Positions 1 through 7,953 of a stretch of 64,000 nucleotides of DNA are shown here, piece by piece. Location of the stretch: contig NZ_JAPEPX010000001.1 of NCBI RefSeq assembly GCF_026339935.1, forward strand, positions 2,028,501-2,092,500, written 5' to 3'. Origin of the DNA: Streptomyces sp. NBC_01551. GTDB lineage: Bacteria > Actinomycetota > Actinomycetes > Streptomycetales > Streptomycetaceae. The translations under genes were made by a program, and so were the position numbers. The notes below the pieces were generated by a model, which saw only the letters and a list, made by a program, of their open reading frames with translations, did not search any database and had not been told where the DNA came from. Numbering within the stretch: position 1 is the stretch's first letter; each line of letters begins with the position of its first letter.

Positions 1-504
<504 letters not shown>

Positions 505-515
505 TCAGGAAGGAC

Positions 516-929
516 TCATCCGAGGGTGGGGAAGAACAGCTTCAGCTCACGCTCGGCGGACTCCTCGGAATCCGAGGCGTGGATCAGGTTCTCGCGGGTG
601 ATGGAGCCGAAGTCACCCCGGATGGAGCCGGGCGCCGCGGCGATCGGGTCGGTGGGTCCGGCCAGCTGGCGGACACCCTCGATCACGCGTTCCCCTTCGA
701 CGACCAGGACGACGACCGGGCCGCTCGCCATGAAGCCCATGAGGGGCTCGTAGAAGGGCTTGCCCTTGTGCTCGCCGTAGTGGGTCTCCAGGGTCTCCTG
801 GTCCAGCGTACGCAGCTCCATCGCGGGGACGGTCCAGCCGGCCTTCCGCTCGATGCGGCCGATGATCTCGCCGATCAGGCCGCGACGGACGGCGTCGGGC
901 TTGAGGATGACGAGGGTGCGCTGGGTCAT
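516..929 (-). CDS. ndk: Nucleoside diphosphate kinase
   Basis: Transfers the gamma phosphate of ATP to nucleoside diphosphates through a phospho-histidine and balances cytoplasmic NTP and dNTP pools. The 137-residue product has the usual family length, starts MTQRTLVILKPDAV and carries the active-site signature NLIHASDS. ATG 929 is chosen over an upstream in-frame start because it gives the canonical N-terminus. It lies about 105 nt downstream of the DUF4233 gene, in the folC-DUF4233-ndk-mreB order, and ends in its own hairpin. Confidence 0.97.
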   Translation of the reverse strand: MTQRTLVILKPDAVRRGLIGEIIGRIERKAGWTVPAMELRTLDQETLETHYGEHKGKPFYEPLMGFMASGPVVVLVVEGERVIEGVRQLAGPTDPIAAAPGSIRGDFGSITRENLIHASDSEESAERELKLFFPTLG

Positions 930-1034
930 GTTGCGGCTCCTTGCGGCAAACGGGTGCGGTCCCACGAATCTACAGGGGCTCGGCGGGGGCCCGGCCCGCA
1001 GCCCGGGCCCCGCGGCGCACCCGTACGAGGCGCC

Positions 1035-1400
1035 TCAGGCCTGCTGGGCCTCGGCCGGGGCCTGCGCCTCGGCCTGTGCCGCCCAGCGGGCCTTGATCGT
1101 GTCGATGCGGCGGCCGTAGTGCACCGAGCACCACCACAGGCCCGCGAAGACCGCGCCCAGGATGAACATCATCGGAACGACGAGCCCGCTCAGGATCAGC
1201 CCGATCTGGAGCGCCCAGCCGATCTGGACGGCCCCCGGCCGCGACAGCATCCCGCACAGCAGCACCGACAGCAGCATGGCGACCCCGCACACCGTCCAGA
1301 CGGTCGCCTGGGTCAGGTCCGGGTTCTTCATCGCGACCAGCCCCGCGAAGCCGATCACGAAGAACTCGCCGATCAGCGTCGAAGCACACAGCGTGCGCAT
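1035..1400 (-). CDS. DUF4233 small integral membrane protein
   Basis: A 121-residue protein with four hydrophobic segments (roughly residues 7-25, 33-50, 58-75 and 77-93) and a charged Ala/Gln-rich C-terminus. It belongs to the actinobacterial DUF4233 family, which regularly sits between folC and ndk. Function is unknown. The start lies 3 nt after the folC stop, so the two are almost certainly co-transcribed and probably translationally coupled. The tight pairing suggests a role near folate or nucleotide metabolism, but this is inference only. Confidence 0.85.
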   Translation of the reverse strand: MRTLCASTLIGEFFVIGFAGLVAMKNPDLTQATVWTVCGVAMLLSVLLCGMLSRPGAVQIGWALQIGLILSGLVVPMMFILGAVFAGLWWCSVHYGRRIDTIKARWAAQAEAQAPAEAQQA

Positions 1401-1403
1401 CCC

Positions 1404-2933
1404 TCAGCCCCTCTTCAGCAGCAGGCGGGCCTCGCCCACCGTGATCACGGACCCGGTCACCAGGACCCCGGCCCCTCCGTACTCGGCCTCTTCCTCCGCC
1501 AGGGTGATCGCCGCCTCCAGTGCGTCGTCCAGCCGCGGCTCCACCTGCACCCGGTCCGGGCCGAAGACCTCGACCGCGATCGCGGCCAGGTCGTCCGCGC
1601 TCATCGCCCGGTGGCTGGTGTTCTCCGTGACCACGACCTCCGCGAAGATCGGCTCGAACGCCTCGAAGACGCCCTTGACGTCCTTGCCGTCGCTCGCGCC
1701 CACGACGCCGATCAGCCGGCTGAACCCGAACGCCTCGGTCACCGCCTCCGCCGTGACCCGCGCCCCGGCCGGGTTGTGCGCGGCGTCCAGGACCACGGTG
1801 GGGCTGCGCCGGACGACCTCCATGCGGCCCGGCGAGGTCACCGAGGCGAAGGCCCGCCGTACCGTCTCCGCGTCCAGGACCCGGGCCTGCTGCCCGCCGA
1901 TGCCGAAGAACGCCTCGACGGCCGCCAGGGCCACCGCCGCGTTGTGCGCCATGTGGGCGCCGTACAGCGGCAGGAAGATGCCGTCGTACTCGCCGCCCAC
2001 CCCGCGCAGGGTCAGCATCTGGCCGCCGACCGCCACCTCGCGGGAGACGACGCCGAACTCCATGCCCTCGCGGGCGACGGTCGCGTCGACCTCGACGGCC
2101 TTCTTCAACAGCACCTGCGCCGCGTCCACCGGCTGCTGCGCCAGGATCACGGTGGCGTCCTGCTTGATGACGCCGCCCTTCTCCTGGGCGATCTCGCCGG
2201 GCGTGGAGCCGAGCCGGTCCGTGTGGTCCAGGCTGATCGGGGTGATCACCGCGACCGTCCCGTCGATCACGTTGGTCGCGTCCCAGGACCCGCCCATGCC
2301 GACCTCGACGACGGCCACGTCGACCGGGGCGTCCGCGAAGGCCGCGTAGGCCATCCCGGTGAGGACCTCGAAGAAGGACAGCCGGTACTCCTCGGCGGCG
2401 TCGACCATCTCCACGTACGGCTTGACGTCGTGGTACGTCTCGACGAACCGCTCGGCGCTGATCGGCGCGCCGTCCAGGCTGATGCGCTCGGTGATCGACT
2501 GCACGTGCGGGCTGGTGTAGCGGCCGGTGCGCAGCTCGAAGGCGTTCAGCAGGGCCTCGATCATGCGGGCGGTGCTGGTCTTGCCGTTGGTGCCGGTCAC
2601 GTGGATGGAGGGGTACGCGCGCTGCGGCTCCCCCAGTACGTCCATCAGGGCGGCGATCCGCGAGACGGACGGCTCCAGCTTGGTCTCGCCCCAGCGGGAG
2701 GAGAGCTCCTCCTCCACCTCGCGCAGGGCCTTGTCCACCTCCGGGTCGGCGGGGCGGGAGGGCGCCTGGTCGGTCTGCGGGGCTCCGCCGTGTGCGCGCA
2801 GGGTGCGGCTGCCGGCCTCGATCACCGCCAGGTCGGGGTCTCGGTCGGACTCTTCCGCCACGATCCGGTCGAACGCGTCGGGGCCCTCGCCGAGGTCGTC
2901 GGGGCCGTGGCTCTCGGGCTGCTGCTCACTCAC
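1404..2933 (-). CDS. folC: Folylpolyglutamate synthase / dihydrofolate synthase
   Basis: Mur-ligase-family enzyme that joins glutamate to dihydropteroate and folates using ATP. The ATP loop HVTGTNGKTS is at residues 111-120, followed by the central Mur-ligase domain and a C-terminal ligase domain. The first roughly 70 residues are an acidic, poorly structured extension beyond the usual catalytic core. The start is GTG 2933. No Shine-Dalgarno is visible, but TAGACT lies 6 nt before GTG on the coding strand, so the transcript is probably leaderless. It is divergent from the actin-like gene at 3051. Confidence 0.95.
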   Translation of the reverse strand: MSEQQPESHGPDDLGEGPDAFDRIVAEESDRDPDLAVIEAGSRTLRAHGGAPQTDQAPSRPADPEVDKALREVEEELSSRWGETKLEPSVSRIAALMDVLGEPQRAYPSIHVTGTNGKTSTARMIEALLNAFELRTGRYTSPHVQSITERISLDGAPISAERFVETYHDVKPYVEMVDAAEEYRLSFFEVLTGMAYAAFADAPVDVAVVEVGMGGSWDATNVIDGTVAVITPISLDHTDRLGSTPGEIAQEKGGVIKQDATVILAQQPVDAAQVLLKKAVEVDATVAREGMEFGVVSREVAVGGQMLTLRGVGGEYDGIFLPLYGAHMAHNAAVALAAVEAFFGIGGQQARVLDAETVRRAFASVTSPGRMEVVRRSPTVVLDAAHNPAGARVTAEAVTEAFGFSRLIGVVGASDGKDVKGVFEAFEPIFAEVVVTENTSHRAMSADDLAAIAVEVFGPDRVQVEPRLDDALEAAITLAEEEAEYGGAGVLVTGSVITVGEARLLLKRG

Positions 2934-3050
2934 AGGGCCAGTCTACGGACGAGGGGCGGGAGGACTTTCGGCCCGGCTGTTTCAGGACCTTCGACGGGAA
3001 GGTCGACCAGATCGTTATGCAAGCCTTGCGGGCAGGAGATTGGGGAACAA

Positions 3051-4133
3051 ATGCCGCAGGCGCGCAGCGAGAAGACAGGTTCGGACAAGCCGGCCAGGAC
3101 GGCTTCCGGCCGCGACATCCGCGACATAGGCATCGACCTGGGGACCGCGAACACGCTCGTCTACGCGCGGGGGCACGGGATCGTCCTCAACGAGCCGTCC
3201 GTGGTGGCGGTCAGGGCGGGGACGACCACGGCGCTGGCCGTCGGTGCCGAGGCGAAGGAGACCATCGGCCGCACCCCCGGCTCCATCACCGCCATCCGCC
3301 CGCTCAAGGACGGGGTGATCTGCGACTACGAGGCCGCCGAGGAGATGATCCGGCACTTCGTGCGCAAGGCCGTCCCGGGGCGCCGGCCGCGCACCCGGAT
3401 GGTGATCTGCGTGCCGTCCGGGGTGACCCCGGTGGAGCGGCGGGCCATCGTCCACGCGTCCACCCGGGCGGGGGCCAGGAGCGTGCACCTGATCGAGGAG
3501 CCGATGGCGGCGGCGATCGGGGCCGGGCTGCCGGTGGCCGAGCCGCGCGGCTCCATGGTGGTGGACATCGGCGGCGGTACCTGCGAGGTCGCCGTGATCT
3601 CGCTGGGCGGCATCGTCACCGCGCGGTCGCTGCGGGTCGGCGGGGACCGGCTGGACGCCGCGATCATGGACTACGTGCGCAAGGAGCACGGGCTGCTCAT
3701 CGGCGAGCGCACCGCCGAGGACGTCAAGGTCGGCATCGGCTCGGCCTGGCCGGTCCCGGACCGGCCGGAGCTGGAGACGCGGACGTTCACCGTGCGCGGC
3801 CGCGAGCGGGTCGGCGGCATGCCGAAGACGCTCTCGCTGGGCGCCGCGGACGTACGGGCCGCGCTGGACGAGCCGGTCGAGGCGATCATCGCCGCGGTGC
3901 GCACCACCCTGGAGGAGTGCCCGCCCGAGCTGTCCGGCGACGTGATGGAGCACGGCATCGCCTTGACCGGCGGCGGTGCGCTGTTGCCCGGCCTGGACCT
4001 GCGGATGGCCTCGGCGACCGGGATCCCGGTCTTCGTCGCCGACGCCCCGCTCGACTGCGTGGCTCTGGGCTCCGGCAGGTGCGTGGAGGACCTGGACACC
4101 CTGAACAGCCTGCTGGTCCCGGCGAAGGCCTGA
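3051..4133 (+). CDS. Second MreB/Mbl-family actin-like protein
   Basis: A 360-residue actin-fold ATPase. The phosphate-1 motif IDLGTANT is at residues 28-35, phosphate-2 VVDIGGGT at 170-177, and an adenosine-type ALTGGGALLPG motif is near the C-terminus. A 25-residue polar N-terminal tail replaces the short MreB start. It is clearly related to the mreB gene at the window start but diverged (for example RDIRDIGIDLG against GRDMAIDLG). A GGCAGGAGA ribosome site precedes ATG 3051. It probably forms filaments at the membrane. Streptomyces have extra MreB paralogs such as Mbl, but I cannot say which one this is. Confidence 0.88.
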   Translation: MPQARSEKTGSDKPARTASGRDIRDIGIDLGTANTLVYARGHGIVLNEPSVVAVRAGTTTALAVGAEAKETIGRTPGSITAIRPLKDGVICDYEAAEEMIRHFVRKAVPGRRPRTRMVICVPSGVTPVERRAIVHASTRAGARSVHLIEEPMAAAIGAGLPVAEPRGSMVVDIGGGTCEVAVISLGGIVTARSLRVGGDRLDAAIMDYVRKEHGLLIGERTAEDVKVGIGSAWPVPDRPELETRTFTVRGRERVGGMPKTLSLGAADVRAALDEPVEAIIAAVRTTLEECPPELSGDVMEHGIALTGGGALLPGLDLRMASATGIPVFVADAPLDCVALGSGRCVEDLDTLNSLLVPAKA

Positions 4134-4178
4134 CCGCGACTGACCGCGACTGCCGCGACGGCCCCGGCCGTCTGCGGC

Positions 4179-4180
4179 TA
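4179..4180 (+). repeat. Target-site duplication TA, left copy
   Basis: TA directly abuts the left end of the insertion sequence and recurs at 5514-5515. Removing the element and one copy restores the near-palindrome GCGGCTAGCCGC. Confidence 0.75.
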
Positions 4181-4195
4181 GGCCGTGTTTTAGAA
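4181..4195 (+). repeat. Left terminal inverted repeat of the IS
   Basis: GGCCGTGTTTTAGAA matches the reverse complement of 5499-5513 (GGTCGTGTTTAGACG) with one substitution and a one-base gap over the first 14 bases. Confidence 0.8.
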
Positions 4196-4223
4196 GTGAT
4201 CCCATGCCTTGCCGCGTGCCGTG

Positions 4224-5105
4224 ATGATCTCTGGTGTGGGGCGAGGGGACCTTTCTGACGAGCAGTGGGTAGTGCTGGAACCGATGCTGCCGGAGGCAGT
4301 TTCGGGCAGGCCGGCGGCATGTCGACGGAAGCTGATCAACGGGATCCGCTGGCGGGTGCGGACTGGCGTCCCATGGCGGGATCTGCCGCCGGAATACGGG
4401 CCATGGCAGACGGTCTACGGCCTCTTTCGCCGGTGGCAGCGAGACGGCACCTGGGCCGCCGTGCTCACTGGCTTGCAGGCGCGGGCGGACGCGGCCGGGT
4501 TGATCACGTGGGAAGTGAGTATCGACTCCACGATCTGCCGGGCCCACCAACATGCCGCAGGCGCCCGCCGTGCTGGAGCGTCCCAGAAGGAGTCACCGGG
4601 CGGGGTCCGGGTTGAGCCCGACGATCACGGCCTGGGCCGGTCCCGGGGAGGATTCACCACCAAGATTCATTTGGCCTGTGAGCAGGGGCAGCGTCCGCTG
4701 TCGCTGCTGGTGACCGCCGGGCAGCGTGGTGACAGTCCCCAGTTCACCGCGGTCCTGGAGGCCATCCGGGTGCCGCGCATCGGGCCGGGGCGTCCCCGGG
4801 TCCGTCCGGTGCGGGTGAGAGGCGACAAGGCGTATTCGTCCCGTGCCAACCGGGCCTACCTGCGGCGGCGGGGGATCCAGTGCACGATTCCCGAGCCGGC
4901 GGACCAGGTTGGGAGCCGAAAGCGACGTGGGCAGGCTGGAGGTCGACCTCCCGTCTTCGACCCTGAGGACTACAAGGCCCGGCATGCAGTGGAGTGCGGA
5001 ATCAATCGCCTCAAGCGCAACCGCGCGGTGGCCACGCGGTTCGACAAACTGGCCGTCCGTTTCGAGGCCACCGTCGTGGTCGCAGCGATCAACGAATGGA
5101 TGTGA
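4224..5105 (+). CDS. IS5-family DDE transposase
   Basis: A 293-residue transposase that cuts and joins the IS ends. The catalytic acids are Asp101 (in SIDSTICRA), Asp201 (in RGDKAYSS) and Glu257. The latter sits in a perfect Y-x2-R-x3-E-x6-K signature ([15 protein letters not shown]), which is diagnostic of the IS5/IS4 group. An N-terminal DUF4096-type region ([15 protein letters not shown]) precedes it. ATG 4224 is used, but GTG 4236 and TTG 4209 are also in frame and no ribosome site settles it. It is a single uninterrupted frame, unlike the frameshifted two-ORF transposases of some relatives. Confidence 0.92.
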   Translation: MISGVGRGDLSDEQWVVLEPMLPEAVSGRPAACRRKLINGIRWRVRTGVPWRDLPPEYGPWQTVYGLFRRWQRDGTWAAVLTGLQARADAAGLITWEVSIDSTICRAHQHAAGARRAGASQKESPGGVRVEPDDHGLGRSRGGFTTKIHLACEQGQRPLSLLVTAGQRGDSPQFTAVLEAIRVPRIGPGRPRVRPVRVRGDKAYSSRANRAYLRRRGIQCTIPEPADQVGSRKRRGQAGGRPPVFDPEDYKARHAVECGINRLKRNRAVATRFDKLAVRFEATVVVAAINEWM

Positions 5106-5177
5106 CCGGACATTACTGTCACACGCGCGTGCCATCCTGACCCCTATCAGAGCGTGCAGACGAGGGGAGAGCAGCCA

Positions 5178-5483
5178 GTGGGCCGCCTGTACTACCGGGC
5201 AGACAGCGAGGACGGCGACCGAATCGACGACCCCTCCGAGGACGCGCTGTTCATGATGATCAGTGATCTCAACGGCTCGGACAACACCTTCGTCGTAGTC
5301 CAGCCCGACGAGGACGACCCCGTCTGGTTCGCCTCCGTCACCGTCGCGGGCGAACGCGGCTACGAGGTCGTCCGCCGCGATACCTCTCGGAACGAGCACG
5401 AGGTCACCATGGCAACCAGCATCAACGACATCGCCCGAGACCTCACCGTCTGGATGGCCGCCCGGCACTTCCCTGGCCGGTAG
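5178..5483 (+). CDS. Passenger ORF inside the IS: small acidic protein of unknown function
   Basis: A 101-residue acidic protein beginning GRLYYRADSEDG, with predicted alternating strands, a GYEVVRRDTSRNEH segment and a C-terminal helix (DIARDLTVWMA). GTG 5178 is chosen because AGGGGAGA lies 7 nt upstream; a longer start at 5154 has none. The stop is 30 bp from the right terminal repeat, so the gene lies fully inside the element. I do not recognise the family. The layout is loosely like small immunity-type proteins, but that is a weak impression and not an assignment. Confidence 0.7.
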   Translation: MGRLYYRADSEDGDRIDDPSEDALFMMISDLNGSDNTFVVVQPDEDDPVWFASVTVAGERGYEVVRRDTSRNEHEVTMATSINDIARDLTVWMAARHFPGR

Positions 5484-5498
5484 CCAGAACAATCACCA

Positions 5499-5513
5499 CG
5501 TCTAAACACGACC
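5499..5513 (-). repeat. Right terminal inverted repeat of the IS
   Basis: CGTCTAAACACGACC is the inverted partner of 4181-4195 and is followed by the second TA duplication copy at 5514-5515. Its last base also supplies the third base of the neighbouring kinase stop codon. Confidence 0.8.
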
Positions 5514-6673
5514 TAGCCGCGCGGGAGGGTGGCCACCACCGTGTACGAGTCCGGCGTGCGCGTCGCCGTCAGGGTGCCGCCCAGGCTGCGCACGCGCTCG
5601 GACATGCTCGCGGTGCCCGAGCCCGCCGAGACGGGGGCGCGGGCCGGGACGCGGGCCGGGAGGCCGTTGCTGACGGCGATCCGCAGCTGGGGGCCGTCGG
5701 CGGCGATGGAGACCTCGATGGTCTCGCCGTGGGCGTGCTTGGCGGCGTTGGTCAGGCATTCCTGGACGACCCGGTAGACCGCCGCCTGCCGCAGCGGCGA
5801 CAGCCCGTGCACCTCGGGGTCCATGACCAGCCTGACGGGCGAGCCCGCCCGCCCGCTCTCCTCCGCGAGCGCCGCCAGCCCGTCCGCTCCCGGGGTCGAG
5901 GCCCGCTCCCCGCGCTGCACGATGATCTCGTTGAGCACCAGGTGCGCCCGCCGCGCGGTGTCGGCGAGTTCCTCGAAGTCCTTCGCGTACGCCGTCTCGC
6001 GCGACCGCATCGAGAGCACCTCGGAGCGCACCGTCAGCAGCGTCAGCTCCCGCCCGACGAAGTCGTGGACGTCCCGCGCGACCGAGGTGCGCTCCTGCTG
6101 GACGGCCTGGAGCACGGCCGACTCGGCCCGGCGGACGTCGAGCTCGCGCACCAGGTCGTGCCGGTAGGCGGCGATGCCGACGGCCGTGGCGAGCGCGCCG
6201 ATGGGCACGACCAGGCTGAGGAAGGAGCTCAGGTCCTGGCCGGCGGGCTCGGGCCAGCCCGGCACGCAGAACATGGCCAGCGCGAAGGCGACGTAGCCGA
6301 CGGTGGCGAGGATGCCGGCCCGGCGCCCCCGGTAGCGGCCGACGGAGTACAGGGCGAACTGGATCAGCGTCAGCTCGTGCAGCCACCCGATGAAGACCAG
6401 GGCCACGGCGTACGCGATCCACGGCATCCGGCGCCGCGCGAGCAGGCTCGTACAGCCGACGGCCAGCACGGCGGCGGCGCTCGGGCCGCTCAGGGAGTTG
6501 TCGGCGGCGGCGAGGCCGGGCAGGTCGAGGGCCATCAGGGCGAGGCAGCTCAGGGCCGTGAGGACGTCCAGTGCCCGCGGGGACCCGGCCCAGCTCTCGC
6601 TCAGGCGGCGGCCGGCGGCCACGACCCGGTGGAGCGCCGAGGCGGCGGGCTTGACGTGCATGCCCTCCATCAT
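5513..6673 (-). CDS. NarL-type (HisKA_3) sensor histidine kinase, orphan
   Basis: A membrane sensor kinase of about 386 residues with five or six N-terminal transmembrane helices (residues about 20-155). A HisKA_3 dimerisation box follows with the phospho-acceptor His203 in ARDVHDFVGREL. The HATPase domain has the N-box TNAAKHAHG and the G-box segment SMSERVRSLGG. It autophosphorylates and normally passes phosphate to a LuxR-type response regulator, but none is adjacent on either side. The start is uncertain: ATG 6673, 6670 and 6661 are clustered. The TAG stop overlaps the IS target duplication, and its last base comes from the IS end. Confidence 0.85.
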   Translation of the reverse strand: MMEGMHVKPAASALHRVVAAGRRLSESWAGSPRALDVLTALSCLALMALDLPGLAAADNSLSGPSAAAVLAVGCTSLLARRRMPWIAYAVALVFIGWLHELTLIQFALYSVGRYRGRRAGILATVGYVAFALAMFCVPGWPEPAGQDLSSFLSLVVPIGALATAVGIAAYRHDLVRELDVRRAESAVLQAVQQERTSVARDVHDFVGRELTLLTVRSEVLSMRSRETAYAKDFEELADTARRAHLVLNEIIVQRGERASTPGADGLAALAEESGRAGSPVRLVMDPEVHGLSPLRQAAVYRVVQECLTNAAKHAHGETIEVSIAADGPQLRIAVSNGLPARVPARAPVSAGSGTASMSERVRSLGGTLTATRTPDSYTVVATLPRG

Positions 6674-6754
6674 CCGTGGTCGGCTCCGCGAACGCCTCGG
6701 CCGACTGGTGGATAGAACGTGATATGCCGCACTCCGGACATCACGGCATCGCCG

Positions 6755-6786
6755 CATCGCGACGTCACGGCATCGCGACGTCACGG
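6755..6786. repeat. Tandem 16-bp direct repeat in the kinase promoter region
   Basis: CATCGCGACGTCACGG occurs twice head to tail (6755-6770 and 6771-6786). A degenerate partial copy lies just before (around 6738-6750). Each unit contains the palindrome GACGTC. It lies in the 148-bp gap between the pyrophosphorylase stop and the kinase start, where a regulator site would be expected. Confidence 0.7.
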
Positions 6787-6821
6787 CATACGGCCCCGGG
6801 CAGGCCGCCCCGGCCCCGGCC

Positions 6822-7919
6822 TCAGGAGGCCAGGACCGCCGGGGCGGCGGAGACGCGGACCGCGTGCGCCGGCAGCCGGACCCCGCAGTCGATGCGCAGA
6901 CCCGCCGTCAGCTCGTTGTCCGGGCCGATCACCGCGCCGTCCCCGACCACCGTCGAGAGCAGGACGCTGCCCTCGCCGATGGCGGCGTGCGCGCCCACCA
7001 CGGAGCTGCGCACCAGGCCGCGCGCCGCGATCCGGGCGCCGGGCAGCACGACGCTGGCGTGCACGACCGCCCCCGCCTCGATGACGGCGTCCTCGCAGAC
7101 GACGGTCCCGCCGCTGAGCCGGGCGCCGGGATCCACCCGGGCCCCGGGCAGGACCAGCGCCTCACCGACCGGGCCGGGCAGCGCGGGCGAGGAGACGAGA
7201 CCGCGTACGAGATCGGCGGAGCCGCGTACGAACGCCTGGGGCGTGCCGAGGTCGAGCCAGTAGCCGTCCTCGACGACTCCGTTGACCAGGGCTCCGTCGG
7301 CGAGCAGCGCCGGGAACGTCTCGCGCTCGACGGACACCTCCCGGCCGGCCGGGATGGTGTCGATGACGGAGCGGGTGAAGACGTAGCACCCGGCGTTGAT
7401 CTGGTCGGTGATGATCTCGGCCTCGGTCTGGGGCTTCTCCAGGAAGGCCCGTACCCGGCCGTCCGCGTCGGTCGGGACGAGCCCGAAGGCGCGGGGGTCC
7501 TCGACGCGGGTGAGGTGCAGGGTGACGGCCGCCCCGGATGCCGTGTGGGCTTCCCGCAGTCCGGCGAGGTCCACGCCGGAGAGGATGTCGCCGTTGAAGA
7601 CGAACACCGGCTCGCCGGGGCCGCAGGTGAGCAGCTCCGCGGCGTTGCGGATGGCCCCGCCGGTGCCGAGCGGGACGTCCTCCTGGGCGTAGACCAGTTC
7701 CAGGCCGAGCGAGGAGCCGTCCCCGTACTCCGCCTCGAAGAGCTCGGCGAGGTAGGAGGTGGCCAGCACCAGCCGGGTCACCCCGGCCGCGGCGGCGCGC
7801 GCGAGCTGGTGGGTGAGGAAGGGGACCCCGCCCACCCGCAGCAGCGGCTTCGGGGTGTGGGTGGTCAGCGGCCGGAGTCGGGTCCCCTTGCCGCCGACCA
7901 GCAGGATTGCCTCGCTCAT
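6822..7919 (-). CDS. NDP-sugar pyrophosphorylase (mannose-1-phosphate guanylyltransferase-like)
   Basis: A 365-residue nucleotidyltransferase. The N-terminal domain begins MSEAILLVGGKGTRLRPLT with the G-G-x-G-T-R-L-R-P loop that binds the nucleotide, then PKPLLRVGG and FNGDIL. The C-terminal third is a left-handed beta-helix of hexapeptide-like repeats (GARVDPGARLSG...). Family members make GDP-mannose, dTDP-glucose or similar from the sugar 1-phosphate. With an Egghead-like mannosyltransferase in the same operon I infer GDP-mannose as the likely product. It starts 34 nt after the GH113-like gene, in a three-gene operon. Confidence 0.85.
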   Translation of the reverse strand: MSEAILLVGGKGTRLRPLTTHTPKPLLRVGGVPFLTHQLARAAAAGVTRLVLATSYLAELFEAEYGDGSSLGLELVYAQEDVPLGTGGAIRNAAELLTCGPGEPVFVFNGDILSGVDLAGLREAHTASGAAVTLHLTRVEDPRAFGLVPTDADGRVRAFLEKPQTEAEIITDQINAGCYVFTRSVIDTIPAGREVSVERETFPALLADGALVNGVVEDGYWLDLGTPQAFVRGSADLVRGLVSSPALPGPVGEALVLPGARVDPGARLSGGTVVCEDAVIEAGAVVHASVVLPGARIAARGLVRSSVVGAHAAIGEGSVLLSTVVGDGAVIGPDNELTAGLRIDCGVRLPAHAVRVSAAPAVLAS

Positions 7920-7953
7920 GCCGGGCGCGTCGCTTTCTCGTGGTGGGTGTCGG

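Larger units (their letters stand above)
4181..5513 (+). mobile_element. IS5-family insertion sequence with a passenger ORF (1333 bp)
   Basis: Bounded by imperfect terminal inverted repeats (left GGCCGTGTTTTAGA; right end read inward GGTCGTGTTTAGA) and flanked by a TA duplication within a CTAG target. It holds one DDE transposase gene and, in about 400 bp beyond it, a second ORF of 101 codons. It sits in the 3'-3' gap between the actin-like gene and a sensor kinase, exactly at the kinase stop codon. Both ends and the transposase look intact, so it may be active. Confidence 0.88.

Noticed and set aside
579..3050. Very long open frame on the plus strand running into the actin-like gene
   Set aside because: It is antisense to ndk, DUF4233 and folC, with Arg/Gly/Ala/Asp-rich low-quality sequence. 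Only the part from 3051 is a real gene.
6755..6786. Tandem repeats as a CRISPR array
   Set aside because: Only two short units with no spacer between them.
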